A stretch of DNA of 56,979 bases from Actinomycetota bacterium (GTDB lineage: Bacteria; Actinomycetota; Actinomycetes; S36-B12). The notes beneath the pieces were generated by a model. That model was given only the letters and a program-made list of their open reading frames with translations. It was not told the DNA's origin and made no database searches. The DNA is taken from contig JAFMCH010000006.1 in NCBI GenBank assembly GCA_017857875.1, positions 1 through 56,979 on the forward strand. The letters run 5' to 3'. Positions 29,610 through 38,333 of this stretch are shown here, one piece after another. How positions within the stretch are numbered: the stretch's first letter is position 1; the number at the start of each line of letters is the position of its first letter. The translations under genes and the position numbers were made by a program.

Positions 29610-30434
29610 TTAGCCGTCGCCAGTCACGATGCCGGCGATGAGCAGCGCAGTCATCACGACAGCACCGAGTAAGAACCAGACAAGTCTGGCTTTGCTGGCC
29701 TGCGGCAACTCCTCACGAAACGTCGTGATCAGTAGCCCACCGCCTAATACTGCTGTTGCCGATGCAAGCACCAAATCGCTGGCCGGGGGAAGGACAAGCG
29801 CGGCACCGAAACCGAGGACGACACCAACGATTCCGACCCACCTATCTTCGTGTCGAAAAAGCAAAGGGTGGGCGCGAGCCAAGGTGCGGTCACCCAGCAA
29901 CACATGCGCAGCGATGGCCACGGTGAACAAGAGCGCATAGCCGACACCTGTCGTCAGCAAAAAAGGCATGGTGTAGGCGTAAATCGCACTGATCGCACCA
30001 AAAGCGGACAGGTGCACCCAATACAAATCAACACGGCGACTAGAACGCTCCGTGCTGACCACGTCAATGGAATAGAACAAGATCGCCCCGACCAGCGCTA
30101 CTAAGAACAGGCCTGCCTCGACTATCGGTGTCGGGGCATAGTCATTGATTGCGGTATCGCTTAGGGTGTCACCTCCAGCGGCTAACTCCGGAAGCAGTTG
30201 CACGAATACATAGGCAACAGCCACACCCCCGCCTAGGGATGCCAGACGATCCTGATTCGCCGCGGAAACCTTGGCGATTACCGGCGCGAGTAGGTGCACG
30301 GCAATGATGACGCCCGCCAGCCCCGCCGCGAGGACCCATTGACCGGTCGTCAGCGCAGAAAGATCGGTCGCCTCAGCGTCAGCAGCACTCACGGAACCCG
30401 ATGCGCTCGTGAAACCAAGAGTGGAAGACAGCAC
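29610..30434 (-). CDS. polytopic membrane protein, ZIP-transporter-like (tentative)
   Basis: Multiple TMs; DRLASLGGGVAVAYVFVQLLPEL resembles ZIP-like membrane proteins; no specific family confirmed. Confidence 0.55.
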   Translation of the reverse strand: MLSSTLGFTSASGSVSAADAEATDLSALTTGQWVLAAGLAGVIIAVHLLAPVIAKVSAANQDRLASLGGGVAVAYVFVQLLPELAAGGDTLSDTAINDYAPTPIVEAGLFLVALVGAILFYSIDVVSTERSSRRVDLYWVHLSAFGAISAIYAYTMPFLLTTGVGYALLFTVAIAAHVLLGDRTLARAHPLLFRHEDRWVGIVGVVLGFGAALVLPPASDLVLASATAVLGGGLLITTFREELPQASKARLVWFLLGAVVMTALLIAGIVTGDG

Positions 30435-30487
30435 CCGAGCATTGTGACGGGACCTAGTGATGCACGGCTGCGCAGGTTCTTATTGAC

Positions 30488-30504
30488 GCTGGCACACTGC
30501 CAGC
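30488..30504. promoter_or_regulatory. 17-bp perfect palindrome abutting the LysE-family start codon
   Basis: GCTGGCA-CAC-TGCCAGC immediately followed by GTG (30505); preceded by TTGAC. Confidence 0.55.
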
Positions 30505-31164
30505 GTGGAAGCGGTGCTCGCCGGCCTGGCGCTTGGGTTCGGCTCCGGGGTCTCCCCCGGTCCACTTCTGGCCTTAGCGATCGCGGTCACCCTTAGGCGT
30601 GGCCTGCGAAGCGGCCTGGCAGTCGCGACAGCACCGCTCATCACAGACACCATCTTCATCCTCTTGGCCCTCACCGTGGTGCGCCAACTGCCTGACACCG
30701 TCGTTGCCGGTTTATCTCTCGTTGGATCGGTTGTTGTCGGGTGGTTTGCCTGGGAAAATATCTCCGCGGCCAGAACAGCCAATGTTGACGATCTGCGCCA
30801 AGCGAGCGCCGACCGGGCAGCTGGGCTGCCAGGCGCCAGGGCTACCTGGCTGACGCACCCGCTCGTGCAAGCTACCCTCGTCAACATCACCAACCCCGCA
30901 CCCTGGTTGTTTTGGATCACAGCCGGGGCACCTCTGCTCGTGACCTTTGCTAACCGCTCCCTTGGCCTTGGTCTCGCGTACCTTGCCTGCTTCTATCTTG
31001 CGATCGTGGGAAGCAAGGCAGTGCTTGTGTTCGCCATTAGCAAAGGACAACACCGATTGAGCAATCGGGGCTACGCAGGAATTCTGCTGAGCATCGGCGT
31101 CTTGATGATCTTCGTGGCAGCAGGTCTATTCATCGGTGCGATTCGCGCGCTCACATCCGGATGA
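30505..31164 (+). CDS. LysE family translocator
   Basis: AGLALGFGSGVSPGPLLALAIAVTLRRGLRSGLAVATAPLITDTIFILLAL...NITNPAPWLFWITAGAPLL; typical LysE/RhtB pattern. Confidence 0.86.
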   Translation: MEAVLAGLALGFGSGVSPGPLLALAIAVTLRRGLRSGLAVATAPLITDTIFILLALTVVRQLPDTVVAGLSLVGSVVVGWFAWENISAARTANVDDLRQASADRAAGLPGARATWLTHPLVQATLVNITNPAPWLFWITAGAPLLVTFANRSLGLGLAYLACFYLAIVGSKAVLVFAISKGQHRLSNRGYAGILLSIGVLMIFVAAGLFIGAIRALTSG

Positions 31165-31173
31165 ACGCAAGTC

Positions 31174-31192
31174 TTTGAGCAATTCGCTCAAA
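31174..31192. terminator. small inverted repeat after the LysE-family gene
   Basis: TTTGAGC-AATTC-GCTCAAA; short stem, no convincing T-tract. Confidence 0.35.
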
Positions 31193-31223
31193 AGTCCCAC
31201 ACCACGTTGCTAGTTTCGGTCAC

Positions 31224-32204
31224 GTGAATATGCCAAGCAATTCGCACCCCCGTGACCGCATTGATCCAGAGTCGCGCGAGCCCCTCGAGCAGCTATTGCA
31301 AGCTATCCCAGGTGGATTTCAGGCAATAGCCGATATCGAAGCTCGGCGTGCAGCCGTGCGGAGCATTCTCGCTGCGGTTACCGCAGATATCGAACCAAAT
31401 CCGCAGGTCCTCGTCACCAATCAGACTATTCCGGGCCGGCTTGACGGCGATCAGGTTGCGGTGCGGATCTACCGCCCAAAGGACGTGATCGAACCCACCG
31501 CCGGACTGCTTTACATCCACGGTGGCGGAATGATTCTAGGAGACCTTGAGGGTGAGCACCTGACTGCTGAAATGCTCTGTGCCGAACTTGGCATCACCAT
31601 CATGTCCACGGACTATCGCAAGGCTCCAGAACACCGGCATCCTGCCCAGGTCCACGACTGCTTCGCCGCCCTAACGTGGATGGCCGAACATGCCGATAAC
31701 TTGGGTATTGATCAATCGCGCATGGGCATATACGGCGGTAGCGCTGGCGGAAATCTCTGTCTCGCCACAGCGTTCATGAGCCTTGACCACAACGGCCCAG
31801 AACTGAAGTTCATCATGCCGATCTATCCGATGCTTGACGCCAGCCACTCAACTTCGTCTAACCATGAATTCACCGACATCGGAATCTGGGATCGAAGCGG
31901 AAATATTGAGGCCTGGGAATGGTTTTTAGGCGGTCAGGAACCTGACGCGTATGCCTCCCCCAAACTTCGTGAAGACCTGTCGGGATTGCCCCCGCTGTAC
32001 ACGGACGTCGGTGAACTAGACCTGTTTCGTGATGAGGACATTGAATTCGTTTCGAGGCTTTTGACGGCAGGAGTTCCGGCAGAGTGTCATGTCTTTCCCG
32101 GGGCCTACCACGCCAGCGAAACCTTTGCGCCCAGCGCAGCCTTGAGTCAGCGAATCTGGAAACTACGTCTTGATGCACTGCGCAGGGGTCTGATCGGTTC
32201 CTGA
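31224..32204 (+). CDS. alpha/beta hydrolase, hormone-sensitive-lipase-like (bacterial lipase family IV)
   Basis: LLYIHGGGMILGDLEGEH (HGGG oxyanion) and GIYGGSAGGNLCLATA (GxSAGG); STDYRKAPEHRHPAQV. Confidence 0.9.
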   Translation: MNMPSNSHPRDRIDPESREPLEQLLQAIPGGFQAIADIEARRAAVRSILAAVTADIEPNPQVLVTNQTIPGRLDGDQVAVRIYRPKDVIEPTAGLLYIHGGGMILGDLEGEHLTAEMLCAELGITIMSTDYRKAPEHRHPAQVHDCFAALTWMAEHADNLGIDQSRMGIYGGSAGGNLCLATAFMSLDHNGPELKFIMPIYPMLDASHSTSSNHEFTDIGIWDRSGNIEAWEWFLGGQEPDAYASPKLREDLSGLPPLYTDVGELDLFRDEDIEFVSRLLTAGVPAECHVFPGAYHASETFAPSAALSQRIWKLRLDALRRGLIGS

Positions 32205-32792
32205 CTAGTTACCCAACCAGAAGTCTTGCCAGCGAAGGAAGATCAGCGCAAGCACGAGCAGATACCAACCAATGAGCACAAACCAGCGTAGTGACGCTAG
32301 TGATCGACCCCAACCGGCATCTATGCCGAAGCGTCCTTCCGCCAAATTACTGCTGGTCACCCACAAAAATATCGGCGCGGTCACCGTCCACACCACCATG
32401 CACCACGGACACAAAGCACCAATGGAATACAGACTTTGCCAGACCAACCATTGCACGAAGGTGAAGCCCGCTAGGGCTCCCGCGTTGAGCCCCCACCACA
32501 CCCATCTGGGCAGAGTGACTCCCGCGGCGATGAGCACCCCAAAAGTTATGACGATGGTGAAGCCCACCAGCCCCATGATGGGGTTCGGAAAGCCAAAGAC
32601 CTCGGCCTGCTGAGTAACGATCACTGAACCGCACGACAGCACCGGATTGATATCGCAGTTGGGCACGTAGTCTGGATTAGACAGCACGTTGAATTTCTCG
32701 ATGGTCAGTTCAAACGCGGCGAAAAGACCCACGACTCCGCCCACAATCATGACCCAGGCGGTTGATCGGGTTAGCCCCTTAGCGACGGTCAC
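32205..32792 (-). CDS. vitamin K epoxide reductase family protein
   Basis: NCDINPVLSCGSVIVTQQAEVFGFPNPIMGLVGFTIV...SIGALCPWCMVVW; VKOR CxxC and loop cysteines. GTG start chosen at VTVAKGLTRST. Confidence 0.92.
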   Translation of the reverse strand: MTVAKGLTRSTAWVMIVGGVVGLFAAFELTIEKFNVLSNPDYVPNCDINPVLSCGSVIVTQQAEVFGFPNPIMGLVGFTIVITFGVLIAAGVTLPRWVWWGLNAGALAGFTFVQWLVWQSLYSIGALCPWCMVVWTVTAPIFLWVTSSNLAEGRFGIDAGWGRSLASLRWFVLIGWYLLVLALIFLRWQDFWLGN

Positions 32793-32846
32793 GCCCCCAC
32801 GATAAGGGGTGTCTTGCCTGGATGCCGTCCTGACTACGCTGGAGGA

Positions 32847-33509
32847 GTGTCCACCCCAGTCGCCAGGAACGATGACGACCGTCATCCCCTGAGCATCTTG
32901 ATGGGTGGCCCGTGGGGCGCAGTGGAATCAATGGCACCAACGGTGCTGTTTGTCATCGCGTATTTTGTTGCGGGAAACAACCTCGGTATTGCCGTCGCCG
33001 CAGCGCTGGGCGCCGCTGCGATTCTGGCTCTCATCAAGGTCCGGCGTGGCGAGCGACCGATCCGCGTGCTCGCCGGGCTGCTCGGCGTTGCTGTGGCAGC
33101 CCTATGGGCGGCGTATAGCGATGACCCACTCGGCTTCTTCCAGGTACGCGTGCTGGCGAATTTGCTCAGCGCGGCAGCATTCGCCATCTCAATTTTTGTG
33201 CGTCGCCCACTGATCGGCATCATCGTGGGCCCACTTTTGGGCACCGGTATGCAGTGGCGTCAGGATCCTGACCTACTTAAGGGCTACTCACGGGCCACCT
33301 GGCTTTGGGTGGTGTTGAGTTTGGCGCGGGCAGCCATTCAGATTCCGTTGATCCAAAACAATCAACTCGCCTGGTTGGGGGCCACTCCCTTTTTGTTTTA
33401 CGGGCTGGTTGCCCTCACCGTGGCCGGCTCCTGGTGGGTGATGAAACGTACGCTGCCAACTGATCACCCCGGCATTCGACATCCCAGAGCTAGTGCGCCT
33501 GGCAGGTAG
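32847..33509 (+). CDS. DUF3159 family membrane protein
   Basis: HPLSILMGGPWGAVESMAPTVLFVIAYFVAGN...VRRPLIGIIVGPLLGTGMQWRQDPDLLKGYSRATWLWVVL; GTG start at 32847. Confidence 0.85.
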   Translation: MSTPVARNDDDRHPLSILMGGPWGAVESMAPTVLFVIAYFVAGNNLGIAVAAALGAAAILALIKVRRGERPIRVLAGLLGVAVAALWAAYSDDPLGFFQVRVLANLLSAAAFAISIFVRRPLIGIIVGPLLGTGMQWRQDPDLLKGYSRATWLWVVLSLARAAIQIPLIQNNQLAWLGATPFLFYGLVALTVAGSWWVMKRTLPTDHPGIRHPRASAPGR

Positions 33510-34299
33510 GACACCAAAATAGGTTGCGTCCCATCATGTCCGCCCAGGCCACCTCATCACCGCAGACAAAACACTCACGGCCCGCGCGACGATAGACGTA
33601 CACCTCGCCACCGTGACGGTCACGACGCTTGCCACGACCCATGGCCGAGGGTGAGTGTTCCTCGCGCACCGTATCGATGCGACCTGTCCGCACTCCGTCA
33701 CGCATTAGTTGCACCAGGTCGTCCCACATCACATCGAATTCAGCCCGATCGACCTCCCTACCGATCCGGTACGGGTCGATCCCTGCCCGAAACAGCGCCT
33801 CGGCCCGGTAAATATTGCCAACCCCGGCAAAAACTTCCTGGTTCATCAACAACACGCCGATGGGTGCGCGACTGCGCTGCAATCGCTGCCACGCTCGCTG
33901 AGGATCAGCATCCGATCTGATCGGATCTGGGCCTATCCGTGCCACGAGCGCAGCCCTGTCGGTCGCCGTGATGACCTCACAACGGGTTGGTCCGCGTAGG
34001 TCTGCATACGCTGTTTGGGATTCCATACGTAGCCGAATCAAGCCCTTTGGTTCAGGTGCCACTTCCTTGCCGAATGTCCACTTCCCATACAGCCCCAAAT
34101 GCACGTGTAAGAAATGTTCGGTGTCAAAGGACGCCAATAGATGCTTACCGAAAGCCTCACCTCCCGTCAGCGTTGCTCCGTCGATCAACCGCGCCCCGCC
34201 GTCGAAACGGCCCTGCGGGCTACTTGCTGACACAACTTGACCACCGAAGGTGCGTGCAATCTTCTTCGCCTGGCGATGAACAACATGCCCCTCGGGCAT
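33490..34299 (-). CDS. Fpg/Nei family DNA glycosylase (Nei2-like)
   Basis: MPEGHVVHRQAKKI...GNIYRAEALFRAGIDPYRIG; C-terminal zinc finger YRRAGRECFVCGDEVAWADMMGRNLFWCPTCQ. Confidence 0.93.
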   Translation of the reverse strand: MPEGHVVHRQAKKIARTFGGQVVSASSPQGRFDGGARLIDGATLTGGEAFGKHLLASFDTEHFLHVHLGLYGKWTFGKEVAPEPKGLIRLRMESQTAYADLRGPTRCEVITATDRAALVARIGPDPIRSDADPQRAWQRLQRSRAPIGVLLMNQEVFAGVGNIYRAEALFRAGIDPYRIGREVDRAEFDVMWDDLVQLMRDGVRTGRIDTVREEHSPSAMGRGKRRDRHGGEVYVYRRAGRECFVCGDEVAWADMMGRNLFWCPTCQAH

Positions 34300-34943
34300 T
34301 ATCCAAAATCCGGCTTTTGGGTGCGTGTGCGCTTCAATTCATAGAAACCTGGCGTAGCGGACACCAGCAACGTGCCATCCCACAGTTTGCCTGCCGCCTC
34401 ACCTTTGGGTGCCGGAGTGACGACGGGGCCGAAGACGGCAACACGCCCTTCTCCGTGCGGGCCGGGCACCGCGATCACCGGAGTTCCCACATCCTGGCCC
34501 ACCGCTGAGATTCCTTCTTCGTGGCTGCGACGGACGTTTTCATCGAAATCCGTTGACGCGGCCGCCGCGTGCAGGGCGCCGTCGAGATTGAGCGCATCGA
34601 TTGATTCGCTCACGGCAACGGCAACGTCCTGACCACCGGGGTGAATGCGGGTTCCGATCTCGGTGTACAGCTTGCCGATGACGTCATCGCCATAGTCAGC
34701 TTGGGCCGCGATGATGGTGCGCACCGGTCCCCACGCCTGACGCATCCGCTCGATGTATTCATCAGGAAAGTCCCGGCCCTCGTTCAATACCGCGAGGCTC
34801 ATCACATGCCAGCGAACCTTGATCGATCGAACCTTCTCCACTTCGAGGATCCAGCGAGACGTAATCCACGCCCAGGGACAAATCGGATCGAACCAAAAAT
34901 CAACCGTCGTTACGTGGGCATCTGTTGGTGAGTGAGTCTGCAT
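34299..34943 (-). CDS. DsbA family protein (Rv2466c-like mycothiol-dependent nitroreductase)
   Basis: VDFWFDPICPWAWITSRWILEVEKVRSIKVRWHVMSLAVLNE; start at MQTHSPTDAHVTTV. Confidence 0.85.
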   Translation of the reverse strand: MQTHSPTDAHVTTVDFWFDPICPWAWITSRWILEVEKVRSIKVRWHVMSLAVLNEGRDFPDEYIERMRQAWGPVRTIIAAQADYGDDVIGKLYTEIGTRIHPGGQDVAVAVSESIDALNLDGALHAAAASTDFDENVRRSHEEGISAVGQDVGTPVIAVPGPHGEGRVAVFGPVVTPAPKGEAAGKLWDGTLLVSATPGFYELKRTRTQKPDFG

Positions 34944-34994
34944 TGGATAGACGGTAGCGGCACCGACCCACGTGCGCCGTGTCAGGATAAGCAG

Positions 34995-37589
34995 GTGACT
35001 GCCACCGAAAACATCACCCGATCCGAGGCCCAAGATCGAGCGACACTGATCGCGGTAGACGGCTACGACGTCGACCTTGACCTCACCACAGGCGACGCGA
35101 CCTTCAGCTCCATCACCACGGTTGCTTTCACCTGCACCTCCCCCGGTGGCACCACCTGGATCGACCTCATCGCCGAATCCGTCGACAGCGTCAACCTCAA
35201 CGGCGCAGACCTGAGTCCCGCGGAGGTATTCGACGGGTCCAGGCTAACCCTTCCTGGGCTCGAAGCGGCCAACGTCGTCATCGTCAAGGCCACCTGCCGC
35301 TACATGCACACGGGTGAGGGTTTGCATCGATTTGTTGACCCGGTCGATCAGGAGATCTACCTGTACACGCAGTTTGAATCGGCCGATGCTCGTCGGATGT
35401 ACGCGTGCTTTGAACAACCCGATCTCAAGGCACCACTCACGCTGCACGTCACCGCACCTACGCATTGGCGCGTGATTTCTAACTCCCCGAGCCCCACCCC
35501 AACTTCGGTTACCGACACTTCTTCACGTTGGGATTTTGCTCCCACGCCGCCGATCTCCACGTACATCACCGCACTCGTGGCCGGGCCCTATCACCATGTG
35601 GCCGATGAATACTCCGGGAAATTTGGCACGTACCCGTTGGGCATTTACTGCCGCACTTCGCTTGCTGAGTTTCTCGATGCCGATGAGATCTTTCATCTCA
35701 CCAAACAAGGCTTCGCTTTCTTTGAAGACCTGTTCACGATTGGTTATCCCTTCGCCAAGTACGACCAACTATTCGTTCCTGAATTCAACGCTGGCGCGAT
35801 GGAAAATGCCGGCTGCGTCACGTTTCTCGAGGACTACGTCTTCCGCAGCCGTGTGACCGATGCTGCCTATGAACAGCGTTCGAACACCATCCTGCATGAG
35901 ATGGCTCATATGTGGTTCGGCGATCTGGTCACGATGACCTGGTGGGACGACCTATGGCTCAACGAGTCCTTCGCCGAATGGGCCGCTCATCATGCAAATG
36001 TGCATGCAACACGATTTGCCGACGCCTGGACCACTTTCTCCAATCAACGCAAAGCGTGGGCATACCGCCAGGATCAACTACCCTCAACCCACCCCATAGC
36101 CGCTGACATGGTGGACCTTGATGCCGTGCGCGTCAATTTCGACGGCATCACCTACGCAAAGGGAGCCTCTGCTCTGCGCCAGCTGGTGGCTTGGGTGGGA
36201 GAGGCGCAATTTATCCGTGGCTTGATTCGCTACTTCACCAAGCATGCCTGGGGCAACACCCAACTATCTGACCTGCTCAACGAACTTGAGGAATCCTCGG
36301 GTCGGGATCTGACTGAGTGGACCGAGCAGTGGCTGCAAACTGCGGGTGTCAATTTGCTGCGGGCAGTATTTACCCTCGATGATCACGGCCGCTACACCAC
36401 GATGGCGATCGAACAGCTGCCCCCGACTAGCCCCATCGGCGTGGCGCAAACCCTGCGCTCCCACCGCATTGCCGTGGGCCTGTATGACCTGACCGAACAG
36501 TCGGATGGATCAAGCCGACTAACGCGCCGTGATCGAATCGAACTTGACGTCGTTGGCGCTCGCACGAGCATTGATGAACTCATTGGGATCCCACAACCAG
36601 ACCTGCTTTTGATCAATGATGATGACCTCACGTTCGCAAAAGTGCGCCTTGATCCACGATCGTGGACGACGCTGCTCAACCACATCGGCGATCTTGATGA
36701 TTCCCTGGCTCGGGCGCTGCTGTGGGGTGCGGCTTGGGACATGACCCGAGATGGCGAGGTACCCACGGGCGATTACCTCACACTAGTGTTGACCGGGCTT
36801 TCACACGAAGCTGATATCGGTGTGGTGCAACAGGTTTTGCGACAGGTGAAGATGGCAATTGACCTTTTCGCAATCCCAGCCAACCGCAACGACTACCTTC
36901 GACGACTCGCTACAGCCCTGCGAGATTGGCTGATGGCGGCAGAGCCAGGATCTGATCACCAGGTGGCCTTCATTCGAGCATTTACCGGTTGCGCCACCAC
37001 CAGCGAAGATCTTGACCTGATCGACGGCCTACTTGATGGTTCGGTCACGATCAACGGCCTGGTCATCGACGCCGATCTTCGATGGGCACTCCTTCAGCGT
37101 CTGGCAGCTACCGGCCGCGCTGACCTAGATCGAATCGAAGCCGAGCAGCGTGACGACGCCACCGCCACGGGTCGACGACAAGCTGCCGTCGCTCGAGCAG
37201 CTCGGCCCACACCAGAGGCGAAGGAACTCGCGTGGGCCGACGCGATGGACCGTACCGATCTGCCCAACGCCCTACTCAACGCAACCGTGGCCGGCTTGAT
37301 CCAGCCAGATCAGGTGGAATTGTTGACGCCCTACCGTGAGCGCTTTTTCGCCGAGATCGTCTCGGCCTGGGAGCGACAGACGATGGAGATGGGCCAAACA
37401 CTCGCCATGGGCTTGTATCCCGCGCTCATCGTTGATGCGATCACCGTTGATCAGACCGATGAGTTCCTGCAACGGGCCGATGTCAATCCGGCACTGCGAC
37501 GACTAGTCACCGAGGGTCGCGATGGCGTCCAGCGCGCTCTCCGAGCACGCGATGCTGATGCTCGTGGCACCCACCACGCAGCGAACTAG
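34995..37589 (+). CDS. pepN: aminopeptidase N (M1 family)
   Basis: FNAGAMENAGCVTFLEDYVF (GAMEN) and HEMAHMWFGDLVTMTWWDDLWLNESFAEW (HExxH-18-E); GTG start (VTATENITR). Confidence 0.96.
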   Translation: MTATENITRSEAQDRATLIAVDGYDVDLDLTTGDATFSSITTVAFTCTSPGGTTWIDLIAESVDSVNLNGADLSPAEVFDGSRLTLPGLEAANVVIVKATCRYMHTGEGLHRFVDPVDQEIYLYTQFESADARRMYACFEQPDLKAPLTLHVTAPTHWRVISNSPSPTPTSVTDTSSRWDFAPTPPISTYITALVAGPYHHVADEYSGKFGTYPLGIYCRTSLAEFLDADEIFHLTKQGFAFFEDLFTIGYPFAKYDQLFVPEFNAGAMENAGCVTFLEDYVFRSRVTDAAYEQRSNTILHEMAHMWFGDLVTMTWWDDLWLNESFAEWAAHHANVHATRFADAWTTFSNQRKAWAYRQDQLPSTHPIAADMVDLDAVRVNFDGITYAKGASALRQLVAWVGEAQFIRGLIRYFTKHAWGNTQLSDLLNELEESSGRDLTEWTEQWLQTAGVNLLRAVFTLDDHGRYTTMAIEQLPPTSPIGVAQTLRSHRIAVGLYDLTEQSDGSSRLTRRDRIELDVVGARTSIDELIGIPQPDLLLINDDDLTFAKVRLDPRSWTTLLNHIGDLDDSLARALLWGAAWDMTRDGEVPTGDYLTLVLTGLSHEADIGVVQQVLRQVKMAIDLFAIPANRNDYLRRLATALRDWLMAAEPGSDHQVAFIRAFTGCATTSEDLDLIDGLLDGSVTINGLVIDADLRWALLQRLAATGRADLDRIEAEQRDDATATGRRQAAVARAARPTPEAKELAWADAMDRTDLPNALLNATVAGLIQPDQVELLTPYRERFFAEIVSAWERQTMEMGQTLAMGLYPALIVDAITVDQTDEFLQRADVNPALRRLVTEGRDGVQRALRARDADARGTHHAAN

Positions 37590-38092
37590 GGCTGATCCAC
37601 CCACAGCACCGTCGAGCGACGACCATGCTCGGCCAACACAGCTACCCCGTCTCGGATCCCACCCACGAGGTCACCCGCGGCGAACGACGAGGTCATCGAC
37701 ATAGCTGCCAGCTCACAAGCTCGGTCGTCTAGGGCGATGCGCGCGAGTCTGCCCGTGACGATTTCCAGAACGCGCTCTGCTGGATTCACGGCTATCAAGA
37801 CCGTTCGCTCCGGTTGCTGCAGGGCTGCGAGTTTACGTAGTACCCCCACCCGACCGTCAGACCACGAGCCGATGAACACACTGAACGCGAGACCAGACTG
37901 CTCTTCGGCGTGGGTGATGATTCGCTGCAGGTCAGCGGTATGGGCTGGACTCAGCGTTTCATTCGAGACGGACGCATCCGTGGGCGTCAGGCTCTCGTCA
38001 CCAGCGGGCACTGGAACCACCCGGGGAGTCTTCGCGGGCGACCGTCGCGGCGCTTGAGGTGATTTGGGTTCCTGGTCTTTGGGGGGCATCAA
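37586..38092 (-). CDS. DUF5130 family protein
   Basis: TADLQRIITHAEEQSGLAFSVFIGSWSDGR...TVLIAVNPAERVLEIVTGRLARIALDDRACELAAMSMTSSFAAGDLVGGIRDGV; beside pepN. Start ambiguous. Confidence 0.75.
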   Translation of the reverse strand: MMPPKDQEPKSPQAPRRSPAKTPRVVPVPAGDESLTPTDASVSNETLSPAHTADLQRIITHAEEQSGLAFSVFIGSWSDGRVGVLRKLAALQQPERTVLIAVNPAERVLEIVTGRLARIALDDRACELAAMSMTSSFAAGDLVGGIRDGVAVLAEHGRRSTVLWVDQP

Positions 38093-38324
38093 CAGAGGCG
38101 GCGGGACTGCTTAACCACAATGGGGATTCGGTGTACCCGTTACTCGTGCGGCCCGAACGCGTCCACGAAGCCCCGTAAACCAGCAAAATGACAAGCACTG
38201 CAAAACCCACCGGTATCGCCACGAACAGTCCAAGGAATTCCAACAGGCTCATGGGCCATGGCGCCTTAAGCCCATCCAGCATCGGTTCGGTCTCGGCGGC
38301 CAAAATCGCCCACTCATTGGTCAC
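37998..38324 (-). CDS. small single-TM hypothetical protein
   Basis: MLDGLKAPWPMSLLEFLGLFVAIPVGFAVLVILLVYGASWTRSGR; overlaps the 5' end of the DUF5130 ORF in another frame. Confidence 0.6.
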   Translation of the reverse strand: MTNEWAILAAETEPMLDGLKAPWPMSLLEFLGLFVAIPVGFAVLVILLVYGASWTRSGRTSNGYTESPLWLSSPAASVDAPQRPGTQITSSAATVAREDSPGGSSARW

Positions 38325-38333
38325 AGGATCAGC

